Origin: Guyanagaster necrorhizus
Lineage: Eukaryota > Basidiomycota > Agaricomycetes > Agaricales > Physalacriaceae
NCBI RefSeq assembly: GCF_019112545.1
Contig: NW_025064889.1
Coordinates: 1,409,893 to 1,473,892, forward strand
DNA length: 64,000 nt
Reading direction: 5' to 3'
Under the pieces are notes generated by a model, which saw nothing but the letters and a program-made list of their open reading frames with translations, was not told where the DNA came from and searched no databases. The position numbers and the translations under genes were made by a program. Positions 23,674 to 36,117 of this stretch are shown here, piece after piece. The number at the start of each line of letters is the position of its first letter. Positions within the stretch are counted from its first letter, which is position 1.

Positions 23674-26600
23674 GCAGTTCCACTGAACTGACTAAAGGAC
23701 TTCACAGTATGTCACCAGTAGCTGCTAGTTGGACTAAAAGGGTCTCTGTAGTTACTCCTATGCACACTTTACATATGCATTTGAATATACTCTGATTTAT
23801 GACTACACACACCAAAGAACTGCAAGAATCCACTCAAGTGCCAATAGGCTGAACAGGGGCAGAGAGCTCCAATACTTGGCTCAAACTATTTGACACTGAA
23901 TAGATGTGGAGGGCCATCAAGAAAGCCAAATATGAAGCCATGGCAAAAGCCATACTCCAGAATTAAGTTTATAAGGTATGAACCAATGAGATAGTAGATG
24001 AAGTAATCAGAGGAATAACAGAAGCAGAATGGCACTGAGCCCTGAAGTGGCTGGATGAGCTTCATAGGCCTCAGAAATTTATCTGTTGAATCAAGACACT
24101 GGAATGGGACCTGATCACTAAAGCTCAAATTGAAATGCTCACATTCTAAACTATGCATGCTGTAATTGCTGTAATTGACAGTGGCTGTACTGGAAGTTCA
24201 ATCAACCAAACCTTCATTGACAGACACAGTCTTCCAACCCAGGCTATGGTAGCCCCTATCCCAGTCTATAATGTGGATGGGACCAAGAATCAAGCTGGAT
24301 CTATCACTGAGTTTGTTGAGCTCAGACTGACAATCAGAGACCATTCAGAAAGGATTGACCTGGCAGTAACTGATCTTAGGACTAAGGAAATTTTCCTTGG
24401 TCATGACTGGTTAATACATCACAATCTGCTGATTAACTGAAAAATAGGTAGAATCATGTTTGCTCAGTGTCACTGCTGAAAGATCCTATTTGAACTGCTA
24501 GATGAGGACCCAGAAGATTGGTGGGATGAGGAGATAGAGGATAGAGAGACGATCCTTGCTATTAACCTACAGTGTGAAATCCACATTTGGGCCATCCACC
24601 ATACCAATAATTTGGCCACCAGAGCAAATGAACATAAGGAGGAGAAGACATTTGAAGAGATGGTGCCTGAATAGGCATGAGATTTTCAGGACTTATTCAA
24701 AAAGGAAAGTTTTGACAAACTACCACAGCCAAAACTCTGGAACTATGCTTTTGAATTAATCCCAAATGCCAATGCCAATCTAGACTGCAAAACCTACTCT
24801 CTGGGTAACAATAAGCAGCAAGAGCTTGACAAGTTTTTGGACAAGAACCTGTCCAGTGGATGGATCTGGCTGTCCAAATCTCCTATGGCATCACCATTCT
24901 TCTTTGTAAAGAAGAAAGATGAGAAGCTTCAACCAGTTCAGGACTATCAAAAGCTTAATGAGATAACTATTAAAAATTCATACTCTCTGTCTTTAGTCTT
25001 GGAGCTAATGGACAAACTTCAAGGCACCAAGTATTACACTAAGCTTGATGTTCAATAAGAGTATAATAACATTAGGATCAAAGAAGGGGATGAATGGAAG
25101 GCAGCATTTAGGACTAATCGAGGATTATTTGAACCCACTATTATGTTCTTTGGGCTCACCAACTCCTTCATCACTTTTCAGTGGATGATGAATGATATCT
25201 TCAGAGACCTCATCACTATGGGAAAAGTCATGATCTACCTTGACAATATTCTAATCATATCAAAAACAAAAGAAAAGCACAGAAGACTGGTCTGACAGAT
25301 ACTAGCCCTCATGCAGAAGTGCAAACTATTTCTCAAAGCAGAGAAGTGTGAGTTCGAGGTACTCAAGACCAAATATCTCAGAGTCATTATCAGCAAGAGA
25401 AGTATCCATATGGATCCCATCAAAGTAGCAGGAGTGATAGAATGGCCTGAACCCACCAAGAAAAAGGAATTACAATCTTTTCTCAGATTCACCAACTTTT
25501 ACTGACAATTCATACAAGACTACAGCAAGGTAGTCTGTTCAATGACTCAGTTAACTGGCAATGCTTCTTGGACCTGAGGCCCCTCCCAATGAATTGTCTT
25601 TAACAACCTCAAATGACAGTTAGCAGAGAACATCATACTAGCCATCCCTACCCAAGAGAGAAAGTTCTGTATTGAGGCTGACTCCAGCAAGGGAGCCATT
25701 AGAGCTGTTCTTTCCTAAGAACAACAGGGAAAATGGCACCCAGTAGCATTTCTCTCTAAAGCTCTAACTGTCACAGAATGGAATTATAAAATCTATGACA
25801 AGGAGCTGCTCACTATTATGCTCGCCTTAGAAGAGTGACAACATTATCTGATTGGTGCTGCAGAGGTTTTTGAAATCTGGACTGACCATCAAAACCTCCA
25901 GTATTTCTGACAGCTACAAAAGTTGAACTATCACCAAGCTAAATGGGTCACAGAACTCAGCCAGTATCAATACACCCTTCACTATAAGGTCGGCATTGCC
26001 AACAAGAAAGCTGACCTTCTTAGCTGATGAGCAGATCATAACCAAGGGAGAACTGATAATGAAGGAGTTGTACTTCTTTGACCAGAACATTTCTGGGCTA
26101 TGATAATGCTAACAGAAGAGGAGATCCATGAGCATATCAAGAGCGCCACCAAGAACAGCTATAAATGGGATCAAAGGGTAGCTCTGTCTCTGAATTATAA
26201 GCAGAGCATGACAAAGGAGGGAGGACTAATCTATTATAATGGGCAAATCTATATCTCTCAGGATCAAGGATTGTGCAAAGAAATCATTACCACCTATCAT
26301 AACCATGTGATGGCTGGACACCCCAGTGTCATCAAAATGAAAGAACTCATGCTATAAGAATATTGATGGCTGAAGATGGGCAATGATATCACTATGTATA
26401 TCAAGGCATGTGAGGTCTGTCAATAGGGAAAGTCATTGACTCAGCCCCATGCTGCACTGTTGCATCCAAATGAGATTCCATCATCACCATAGACTCACAT
26501 CTCTGTTGATATGATCACTGAACTTCCAGATTGCAACAGCTATGATGCTATCATTATTGTTGTCAACCAATTCTCAAAAGCAATCATATCAATTGCATGT

Positions 26601-27517
26601 TCAATAGAACTCACTTCTGAAGGATGAGCAAAAATTCTTCATGATGAAGTTTATGCCAAATATAGCATGCCACAGATTATCATCTCTGATAGGAGACCCT
26701 GATTCATCTCCAAGTTCCTCAATGATCTATACCATTTATTAAACATCAAATGCAATACATTCACTGCATATCACCCTCAAACCAATGGCCAAACCAAACA
26801 TGCAAATCAAGAAATAAAAAAGTATCTTCATCTCTTTATCAATCACCACCAAGATGACTGGGTCGAATGGTTGGCTCTTGCCACCTTTCAACACAATAAT
26901 CCTATGCACTCTGCAACAGGAAAGACCCCCTTCTTTATTAATTATGGCCAACACTCACATATCATGCAGACACAATCTCATTATATGACAACACCTGCAT
27001 CTGGGGACTTCATGGCCACTATGACAAAAATACATATAGAAACAAAAACAGCACTCAAGCATGCTACTGCAATGATGAAGCAAAACTATGACAAGCATCA
27101 CAGGGCAGTGTATCACTACACACTAGCTGATAAGGTGTGGTTAGATATGACCAATCTTCACTTACTCCAACTAAAATGCAAGCTGGCCAATAAATGCATC
27201 AGGCCCTTTTCAATAATCTCAAAAGTAGGGGCTAGCACTTACAAACTCTGACTACCAGCTCTTTGGAAAATCCATGATGTCTTTAATGAGTTATTATTAA
27301 CCTCTTATATTGCACTCACCTTCTTTAATCAGGAATGCCCTCTCCTGCTGCCACCAGACCTAATCAATGATGAAAAACACTATGAAATCAACCAAGTCTT
27401 ACATCACAAGCTTCACAAGATTCTGGTGAAAGGCAGTGGTACAATGACAACTGTGGACTACCTCATCAGCTGAAAGGGGTATGGATCTGAATCCAATCAG
27501 TGGGTCAATGAGAAATA
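23671..27517 (+). pseudogene. C1 pol, interrupted by Pogo-1 in the chromodomain
   Basis: One frame, -1 to gag, with many stops. Protease is the best preserved here: V-I-D-S-G-C-T-G-S-S near 24172. RT active site reads Y-L-D-N at 25236-25247, so one catalytic Asp is lost. RNase H (E-A-D-S-S near 25675), integrase zinc site (about 26300-26420), V-N-Q and D-R-R-P motifs and N-G-Q-T-K-H show further losses, including the integrase Glu. The chromodomain starts near 27370 and is cut at N-E-K-Y by Pogo-1. The frame resumes at 29915 and stops at 29963 after H-D-Y-E-L-S-L-N, so the tail seen in B pol is missing. Confidence 0.9.
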
Positions 27518-27540
27518 CAGTTGACTATCTCACAATGCAT
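27518..27540 (+). repeat. Pogo-1 terminal inverted repeat, left
   Basis: Outer 23 bases are the exact reverse complement of the right end. Confidence 0.95.
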
Positions 27541-27642
27541 ATGGTCAGGAGACACCAAAACTGTATGCATTTATAGATTTATGCAGAACCAAAATAGCAT
27601 ATAATGTGATATGTGACTTTATATGACAATATCATCATTGTC

Positions 27643-29629
27643 TCAAAATGCTGTCAGTGGCTTTTGGGTCAGCTTTCCATGCATCTTCTTGAATAATGCC
27701 CCTCTCAACTTCCTCAGCTGTGGTACTAATCCACTCTAGTCACCTTGTGAAACACAAAATGCCTCCAGCTTTTGAATAAGCTCAAATCCTTCCCTTATAG
27801 TTATCAAGGTCTGTTCTTCCTCACTCTCCTCTTCCTCTTCTTCCTTCTCATCATCATCAATGACAGTTATTTCCCTATTTTCTACTGCAATATCATGCTT
27901 GACAGCAGCAACCATCTTCTCATCTGTTGGCATCACCTCAAGATCTTCAGTATACTCTTCTGCAATAGAGTTAACCATCTCTTCAATAGTTGGAATGGGA
28001 CCAGACATGCAATTTTGTTGTTTCAATTTGACAAGATGGTCCTTCAACATTATCTCTGCTGTCTGGAGCTGTTGAATGGAGGCAATTTGAGTGGGAGGTG
28101 TGTTCATTTTTGACTGTGATGAAGAAGTCAACTGATTGACTGCCTCCAGTGCTTTACCAACATCATTCTCTGCATTCATAACAGCCATAAGAGCAGAACA
28201 TCAGTCAGCATCAGCATATTGATTTTTAAGCAGATTCTGCAATGCCTGTTTGATCCCTGGAAGTGTGTATTTGTCTGTTGAGGCAAAGTCATGAACAAGG
28301 TTCCATGCAGACTTGAGGAGTGAGGCATCTTGGAAATCATTAGATGGTGTGGTAGACTGTGACTCAGATGCATTGTCAGGCATTATACCAGTGTGTTTCT
28401 AGCAGTTTGCTATCATTTCACTGCTGATATTTGCCCAAGCATCATGAGCGATAGTCATAGCTTTAAGAAGATCAAGCTTAAAGATCTCAGACTCTCCAAG
28501 ATCATTGAGATCAAGTGCATGAATACACATGGCATTCTGATAATGTGCCTTGAAGCAGCAGATAATATCAGCATCTAGTGGCTGAATATATGAAGTCATA
28601 TTGGGCTCAAAGAACTCCAGTTTTGTGTTATGGGGTGTATAAGTGATGAAATGCCCTCAAAAGTTGTCCAAGGTCAGCAGAACCTGCTGCATCTCCCTCT
28701 TCATCTTTAAATCAAACATCTTCACCCACTCCATAAATATTTTGCTCATCATCTAGGCCTTCTTGTTATTCTGATAATAGAATCTCATTGCTATTGGACT
28801 CTTTTTCTTGAAACACCATAGTTGCTTTGACTTGCCAATGAAAACAACTGGCATCCACTTACTCCCATCTGCATTCACAGCAAAACACATGATGATGCAG
28901 AACTTGTCCTGTTTTCATCCACTCATAGGATCAGATGCCAAGGTATAATCTGGGATGGCAAAGATGACAAGACCAGATTCATCAATATTCTATCTATTCT
29001 ACATTGCATATTTCACCATAATGCTGTGAAGACACACATGTTCTTTTTCCACTGTCATCATATTCACTAAGCCTGCTTCTCCATGCTGCTGAACCTCCTG
29101 AATCTTCCATGCCTTATAAAATGACCTCAACCATCCCTCTCCTTTCAAACACTGATCCTCTGGAATATTTATCAGATTTTCAATCTAATTTTGCTTCTCT
29201 ATCAGCATTGCACCAGTCACAGTCTCATCTCAGAGCTGCATGTTCTGATACTAGAATACAACAGCATGCTTCACATCAGGTTAGGTGACAATATGAGACT
29301 TTTTGGATGATAGTGCATTAGTTCTCATTTGCACACTGTTTGATTTTTGTATGAGATGCCAGTTTCCATGAAAGAGTTGATTGGGTAAAGAGCAGTGCAC
29401 CTTTCTTTCAGTTTGCAAAATGTGCCACAATATCAGCATGTCAATGGGAAGAATGGTTATCAACATGTTTGAATACTATAAGCCAGTTTCCTGTTGTGAG
29501 GTGTGGGTGGGAGATCTGCTTTGGAGGCTAAGCTGATGATGTGTACATTGGGACTTTCTCCTTCTGTTTTATATGCTCATATGGATTTTCAGATTTAGCA
29601 TGTGGTTTTCATATTGGTTCAGGAGACAT
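27643..29629 (-). pseudogene. Pogo-1 transposase (CENP-B-type HTH, DDE_1)
   Basis: Cut-and-paste transposase of the Tc1/mariner-pogo group. It starts at ATG 29629 (M-S-P-E-P-I). The N-terminal part has a psq-like segment and a Tc5/CENP-B helix-turn-helix (motifs ...Y-Q-N-M-Q-L..., ...I-P-E-D-Q-C-L-K...). The DDE_1 core follows: N-I-D-E-S-G near 28990, the F-K-K-K-S-P...F-Y-Y-Q-N-N-K-K-A block, L-D-N-F-x-G-H, and Q-P-L-D-A-D-I-I near 28590, so all three catalytic Asp are visible. The C-terminus is Gln-rich and ends in a highly acidic run near 27815-27850. Broken by several stops and by a 2-base deletion near 29330, judged against Pogo-2. Confidence 0.9.
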
Positions 29630-29889
29630 GTTTATAGAGATATAAGCTGTATCGCTTTACAATAATTTTTTTTATATTTGTCATAGTCTATACAAATAAA
29701 TTATGTTCTTTATTGTTTTAATATATGCATAATGTCATATCAGCTTACTATAATTTTTGATCTGACAATGTATATTCCTAACTAAAACTATATGCATTAT
29801 GCAATATATATTTCTAGCCCATTTTCCTGCTCTCCAACTGCATTCCAGCTCAATCCATATGCAAAGTCAGAATTATGCATTTTGACATC

Positions 29890-29912
29890 ATGCATTGTGA
29901 GATAGTCAACTG
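29890..29912 (-). repeat. Pogo-1 terminal inverted repeat, right
   Basis: Ends ...GATAGTCAACTG, then TA; mirror of the left end. Confidence 0.95.
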
Positions 29913-29963
29913 TATATGAATGCCAATGATGCAATCCATGACTATGAACTATCCCTGAATTAA

Positions 29964-29996
29964 ACTATCAGAACAATAGTCTTAAGGAGGGGGTAA
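29964..29996 (+). promoter_or_regulatory. C1 hairpin and polypurine tract
   Basis: ACTAT and ATAGT around CAGAACA form a stem at the same place as in B1 and B2, followed by CTTAAGGAGGGGGTAA and the 3' LTR. One C-G pair of B is a T-A pair here. Confidence 0.55.
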
Positions 29997-30457
29997 TGTT
30001 ATAATTTTTTTCCTTTTATCACCTAAATCCCCTATTTATGCTTAGTCAGAGCACTAGAAGCAAGCACTTAGGACTATGGGATAAGGCTTATATCATCACA
30101 AATGACTGAGTCCATCATTGTTTTTTGATGCAACAATATTGCCCAACAATGCACAATCAACCTTTTATGTATAATAGCAATGCCTTAGGATAAAGGGCAT
30201 AATGGATCAGTAACACACAATTAGGACATAGTATTATTAGAAAGACCTTGTACAGTATTTAAATGGCTTGCTCTCACTGGTAATCTCCAGCTTCAAGCTA
30301 AAGTTTATTCTATACCATTTCTACTTGAGCCTATCTCTATAGCCTTGTCACTGCAAAAACTATAACTCACATTCAGTGAGCTCTATTGTTCCACTCAAAG
30401 TGTGAAGTGATGACAGTTCATCATGTGTTTATAGTCATAAGCAACTTGGGTCTAACA
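29997..30457 (+). repeat. C1 3' LTR
   Basis: 461 bp, starting TGTTATAATT and ending GGGTCTAACA, aligned to the 5' copy over its length with roughly 10% differences, almost all transitions. Confidence 0.94.
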
Positions 30458-30462
30458 TCATC

Positions 30463-33271
30463 TTGCAATCTTGTCCTGAGATACAACTGGCTCTCCTTCT
30501 ATAATCCACTGATTGACTGGACTAAGAACAGTATCACTTTCCACTCAAGCTATTGGAATCTCACTCCAACCAATTCTGCATCCTCAACTGCATTTCTGAG
30601 ACTTTCATGCCTGCAGGACAACAGCCCACCCCTCTCTAAGCCTTTCAGCTCAATTCTAGGACTTCTATGCTCATTGGACCCTATCAGTCCAATCTCTGGA
30701 GCTCCACCCTGTTTCAAATCTTCTTTGGGTAATCAGTGAGCTCTGTTTCCATATAAACCTATTTATTCCTATTCTCTCTCAGAGTATTTTACTATAAAAG
30801 CACACCCAAAGATTTCCATCATATCTGCTACTGCATTTGTCTGAGCCAGTGCAGAGGAAAGTGCTCAGCAGTTCATGCTGCAGTTTTTCTTGCTTAATAT
30901 TGGAGCTAAAGCTGTATTCATGGAACTGGCAGATCTTTCATCAGTGCCAGTAAAATACTATGATTTTGCAGATATCTTCAGTGGTATTCTCTCTGAAAAG
31001 CTACTCAAACACAGACTATACAACTTCAAGATCAATCTTGAGGAAGGAACATTTCTACTGCTTGAGCCTATTTATTTCCTCTCAGAATCTAAACTCAAGG
31101 TCTTATAAGAATTTATTGATGATAATCTATGCAATGGGTTCATTACTCTGTCTCACTCTCCACATGAGACTCTGATCCTCTTTGTCAAGAAGCAGACTGG
31201 TGAACTCCAACTTTGCATCAACTACTGCAGCCTAAACAAAATCTCCAAGAAGAATCACTACTCTCTTCCCCTCATTTTAGATCTTCTCAACTCTATCTAC
31301 TCTGCATGCATCTACACCAAGCTCAATCTTCAATATATCTATTATCTTGTTCACATAGCAAAGGGTGATAAATGGAAAACAGCCTTCCAAATCTGCTACA
31401 GTTTTTTCAAATGGTGTGTCATGCTTTTTGGCCTCACAAATGTTCTGATGGCATTCCAATATTTTGTGAATAATATATTCTCTGATATGCTTAAAATATC
31501 AGTAGTAGTCTACCTTGACAACATTCTCATATATTCTGACAATCTAGAAGGTCATCAGAAACATGTTTGTGAGGTCCTATATAGACTTAGAGCTAATGGA
31601 CTCTACTACAGAGGCTCCAAATGTGAATTCAACCAGGACTCTGTGGAATACTTAAACTATATCCTATTATCTGAAGGACTTCACATATCTGAAAAAAAAG
31701 TTAAGACTATTGTTGACAGGCTGATATCACAAAAAGTCAAGGACATCCAATCTTTTCTTGGCTTTGCCAACTTCTACTGTCACTTCATATATGAATATAG
31801 TAATATTGTTATTCCTCTTACACAACTCACCTGCAAAGAAAGTCCATGGAAATTTAATGACAAATGCATGGCTGCCTTCAACAAGTTAAAAAAGACCTTC
31901 ACACATGCTCTCATCCTTATCCACTGGATCTCTGATTGATGAATAGTGGTGAAGACTAACACTTCTGACTATATAATTGCAGCTATCCTCTCTATCTATC
32001 TTAAATATAGCAAAATTCACCTCATTGCTTTCCACTCCTAGAGCCTTCACAATGCTGAACTCAACTATGATATCTATGACAAAGAACTTTTGATCATTTT
32101 TGAAGCTTTTAAACATTGGTGCCACTATCTTAAAGACTTCACAGACTCCATTGATATTATAACAGATCACAAGAATCTTGAATACTTTGCCACTACCAAG
32201 ATTCTGATCCACTGACAGATCTGCTGATCCAAATACCTATCTCAGTTTAACCTAATAATCTGGTTTTATCTGGGGAAACTTGATGGGAAACCAGATGCAC
32301 TCACTAAATGATGGAACATCTATCCTAAAGAGAGAGATAGCTAATACACTTAAGTCAATCCCCATAATTTCTGATCTGTCTTTATTCAAGAACAACTCTC
32401 TGTGTCACTTTATGCAATCTATCTTGAAGACCCTATCCTCTGAGCTAGTGCTATTATAGACATTGACAAGTCTCACATTGATATCAAAAAAGCACAATTC
32501 TCTGACCCTACATCCTCTGATGGCCTCCATCAGGCCAAAGCCACTTTTGAATCCTCTCTCTCTTAGTGGTCAATTGATGAATCTGATATTCTTCACTTTA
32601 AAAGCCACATCTATGTCTCAGACTCTGATTATCTCCATCTCTGTATACTCCAGAACAATCATAATCACATTCTAGCAGGCCACTTTAATCAAAACCAGAT
32701 ATTAGAGCTAGTCCAGCAGAATTACACCTGGCTAAAAATGTTTGAATATGTTTGATACTATATTAATTCCTGCACAGTTTGTGGATGCAACAAGATATCT
32801 AGACACTACTCATATGGATTGCTCAAACCTCTACTAGTTTCTAAATAGCTATGGGATTCCATTTCCATAGATTTCATTGAACAACTACCAGACTCCAATA
32901 GATTCACCACCATCCTAGTAATTGTTAACCAGGCTAGCAAGCAAGCTATCTTCATTCCCATCTATGACACCATCAACTCCACAAAACTCACCTAACTTTT
33001 TGTTATCCATATCTTCTCTAAGCATAAAGTATCTAGCTATATCACCTCTGATTGCAGCTCTGAATTTATTTTTCAGTTTACTTGTGCCCTAGCCATAGCC
33101 CTTGATATAGGACTCCACTTTACTTCTGGTTACCATCCAGAGGCTGACAGACAAACCAAATATGCAAACTAAACTCTGAAACAATACATCTACATCTACT
33201 GCTTCTACCAACAGGATAACTGAGACATTCTCTTACTCATTGCTGAGTTTGCCTACAACAATGCCTCTAAT
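30463..33271 (+). pseudogene. A1 pol, middle part: protease end, RT, RNase H, integrase
   Basis: Resumes at the base after the C1 duplication with the protease end (Y-N-W-L...Y-N-P-L-I-D-W). After a Pro/Ser-rich linker, RT begins near 31015. Its active site is Y-L-D-N at 31511-31522, where A2 has Y-L-D-D. RNase H (T-N-T-S-D near 31955; A2 T-D-A-S-D), the integrase zinc site (C-T-V-C near 32776), T-S-D-C-S-S-E-F near 33045 and D-R-Q-T-K-Y near 33148 follow. Thus the RT Asp, one RNase H residue and the integrase Glu are altered. It ends abruptly after A-E-F-A-Y-N-N-A at an unrelated insert. Confidence 0.9.
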
Positions 33272-35146
33272 GCTGAAAAGGTCTTGCATGCACACAAGGT
33301 GAAAATAGATACAGCAGAGTGTTATTCACTGATCACACTCATACTAACATACATACACAATACTCTTAGTTTGTGGGAGGATTATAATATGATAAAAGTA
33401 GTCACAGCAAATCTAATTGTCTTTTTCAATGAATCCACTGTGCACAAATAGCTATAGCATATATACAATAGCCCTAGGTCTCTCTAAGTCTCAAAGCTTT
33501 TTGTTTTATCAAAACAAGAGATGGCAACAAATATTGCTAGGCCTGAAGGCAAAGGTACTGCAGCTCAATACAATATATTGAAACACTTCCACAAAAACTC
33601 TCAAATAGTCTCAAGCATAGCTTAGATCAAATCAAAATCTCTGACACACACAATATATGACTCAAAGCTTAGCACTCTAAGCAGAAACCAATCAAACATA
33701 TCCACCAGCATCAACAAGCTCAGATCTTTGTATATAAGCTTTTAAACTGATCATAGACCTACAGGATTTAAACCTATGCAATCTAGAGACACAAAACACA
33801 ATAAAACATTATTCAACAGACCCAAAGAGTTTGAATCTCTGCTGATCTATGGAAATATCACAATTAACTCCATCCACAGGCCAAAGAGCTTGAACCTCTG
33901 CCACTTGTAGTGCTGTATATCATAAATACCTTAAAAACTCAAGATAATGCTCTTTAAATATCACTCTCTTATTCTCAGATTAGAGTGCAATCTAACACCT
34001 CTTATCAAGTCAAAATCAAGTCTCTCATGAGCTTCTGTGCCTTGTTCAGTTCTCAAATCTCTCTTAATGATATCAATAATAAATTTACTCTCTTGCCTGG
34101 AGTTACAAACACAAACTCAAATCCAAAGCTAGAGTGCAAGACTTTCTATACTCAATACACTGCAACTGTGGAGGGTCAGAAACTTTTATTCTACTCATAC
34201 AATGCAGTATTTAAATATTTTACTGTGGTACTTACTAATACAGCTCTATTATAGTATCTTCAAAGTGTGAGACTCTGTTTTGGATGCTGCAGATATTATT
34301 TGCATGCATATGGCAGTTGACATGCTTATTCTATTCTGGATCAGGACTATGCCTGCTGTTCCCTCACTAGCTGATATCAGCTAGCTGGCCTAATCAGATC
34401 TGCTTGCTTTGTTATTTCTCTGATAAAGCATTCTGACACTGAAGAACTGCTCTAGGCTTTTGAAGTTATCTCTCATATCTGAAGTCAGTCACAATGACTA
34501 TGTTCTCTTTTCCAGTGTTCAGACATTCTATCTGACTCATAATATGCATCACTTCTGATCTAGCATGCATCAATTAATCCACCCAATGATTATGTGTCAT
34601 ATCTCAGTATGATATGGGGTCTCTCACAGTCTTATATATGCTAAGGCACTATAAGTATATGTGCAAGTCTCTGAGTATTATGCATGCTATTCATTCTTTG
34701 GTAGTATTTCTCTATTTACTACTTATTGTTATTATTTCATTTCTCTATTCAACACTCAGTTATTCAGATACCTTTCTTTGAGTCTCAGTTTTCTGTTCTA
34801 AAGCATGTCTCATCAGTACATCAATAGCTGTGCATTCTTGATCAATGTGATCAGAATTGCCAATCATATTTCAATTGCACTCTCTTTATTTTCAGTATGT
34901 CTTCTTGTAATGATATGAGCATATTTAGGGCCAAGTGCTAGAACCTCACATCCAGCCTAACCTCTCTAGTATTAGTCTATCACTAGGCTATGCACTCTGC
35001 TTATTGTTACTTCCATTTAGTATCATAATGGCTATGTTTTTTTGTGCTCTAGCTCTATTTTCTGTTACATATTTAGTGGACTGGAATATAGTCTCTGTAT
35101 TCTTAATTTTTGCAAATTTACATGCTTGAACATGAAGAGGGTATGT
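33272..35146. other. Unidentified 1.9-kb insert or replacement in A1 pol
   Basis: Compared with A2, A1 pol loses about 250 bp here (integrase end to the region before F-K-V-G-D-K) and has 1.9 kb of unrelated AT-rich sequence instead. The longest open stretch is 89 codons at 33985-34254 (+), with no motif I recognise. I find no LTR pair, inverted repeat or clear target duplication. It could be another decayed element or a rearrangement filler. Confidence 0.5.
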
Positions 35147-35631
35147 CACTGGTGCCTCTATTCAAAGTGGGTGATAAGATTTATCTCAGTTCCAAACACA
35201 TCAAAACCACTTGTCCAATCAGAAAATTCTCTGAAAAATACCTTAGTCCTTTCAAAATCCTGACTCAATTTGGCTCCCACTCATTCATCCTTAAACTTCC
35301 ACTGGACCTCTGATCCATTCACTCAGTCTTCCACATCTCACAGCTGAAACTCATGGAAGAAAGTATCATCTCTAACCAAGCCTAACCTCCACTATCTCTG
35401 ATTGAAGTGGATGGAGAAAAACAGTATAAAATAGCTTAAATCTTTGACTTTAAGCTAGACCACCAATTTTACTGCCTGCTCTTATATAATATTCAGTGGT
35501 TAGACTATGAAGGTACCAATAAAGAATTTGTTTAGCTGCCAGCCTCCAAGTTCTCTGCCAATGAATTTATTAAGGACTTCCATCATCAATATCCAGACAA
35601 ACTAGAATCTTTATCCAAGATCATTTTTTGA
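35147..35631 (+). pseudogene. A1 pol C-terminus with chromodomain-like end
   Basis: Reads F-K-V-G-D-K-I-Y-L, then the conserved gypsy motif V-F-H-I-S-Q-L near 35323, then a chromodomain-like segment (I-Q-W-L-D-Y-E-G-T-N-K-E, near 35490-35530) ending F-H-H-Q-Y-P. It aligns with the A2 pol end at 60728-61200 on the minus strand. Stops at 35373-35635 break it. Confidence 0.85.
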
Positions 35632-35829
35632 ACACCTTCTTTTCAAGTTCCTAGTCCACTTGATGTTTTCTTAGCCTTATCAGTTTCCACTGTCTCTAAC
35701 TCTTTACCACTTGTATTTAAACTTAAAAACAGAAAAATAATTATATTTTATTTTTAGACTCTGCTGAACTCCAGCCATTCATCACACCAACTTATATAAA
35801 ATATAAAAAATAAGACAAATCATTCAGGA

Positions 35830-36117
35830 GAAAAGACCAACACCTAAAGAACTTACTACACCTCTGTCTTCATCAGAGTCTGCCTTCTTTTCCATCTCCC
35901 TCAACTCTGCCAGATTCTTATTCAAATGCTTTTTCATCACCTTTCTCAATTTTTCCACCTGTGACTCTCTCACATCCTGAAACTCCACATGAGCCACTTT
36001 TCAAGCCTTCAAGCTAGATAATATGAAATCCACTGGAGATCCTATATCTGATGTATAGTCATCCAGCAACCTCTCTACAGTCTCATGAATATCTGCCATC
36101 TTCTCCACTAACTTGTC
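35830..36117 (-). pseudogene. A1 antisense ORF, C-terminal remnant
   Basis: On the strand opposite A1 pol, a frame reading D-K-L-V-E-K-M-A-D-I-H...L-L-D-D-Y-T-S-D, then a Lys/Glu-rich helical tail (V-E-K-L-R-K-V-M-K-K-H-L) aligns with the C-terminal part of the antisense ORF of A2 (60241-60490). It has one internal stop. The rest is lost because the element breaks at 36118. The protein-level match between two diverged copies supports a real gene on this strand. Confidence 0.6.

Larger units (their letters stand above)
27518..29912 (-). mobile_element. Fot1/pogo DNA transposon Pogo-1
   Basis: 2,395 bp with terminal inverted repeats starting CAGTTGACTATCTCACAATG at both ends (23 bp perfect) and TA duplications at 27516-27517 and 29913-29914. 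It carries one transposase gene on the minus strand. Removing it with one TA restores the C1 chromodomain frame. Confidence 0.95.
11502..30457 (+). mobile_element. Ty3/gypsy element C1, containing B1 and Pogo-1
   Basis: C1 has 5' LTR 11502-11961 and 3' LTR 29997-30457, with target duplication TCATC at 11497-11501 and 30458-30462. Without its two nested guests (B1 at 12885-21294 and Pogo-1 at 27518-29912) it is about 8.1 kb, close to B1. Its internal order is ORF0, gag, pol with chromodomain, hairpin and polypurine tract. The LTRs differ at about 10% of positions by eye, so it is clearly older than B1 inside it. Confidence 0.95.
4636..36117 (+). mobile_element. Ty3/gypsy element A1, shattered by four interruptions
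   Basis: A1 is a family A chromodomain gypsy spread over 31 kb. Its parts in order are: 5' LTR (4636-4844 and 9403-9693, split by Copia-1), gag and protease start (9801-11501), gypsy C1 (11502-30457), protease end, RT, RNase H and integrase (30463-33271), an unidentified insert (33272-35146), pol C-terminus (35147-35631), and part of an antisense ORF (to 36117). The gene order and the family assignment come from comparison with A2 on the minus strand at 58712-64000. The 3' LTR is missing: the element breaks at 36118 against an LTR-like fragment. It is among the oldest elements here, nearly CpG-free, with many stops. Confidence 0.85.

Noticed and set aside
27772..28113. Plus-strand open frame over Pogo-1
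   Set aside because: Mirror of the transposase C-terminus on the other strand; hydrophobic look is due to the acidic run read backwards.
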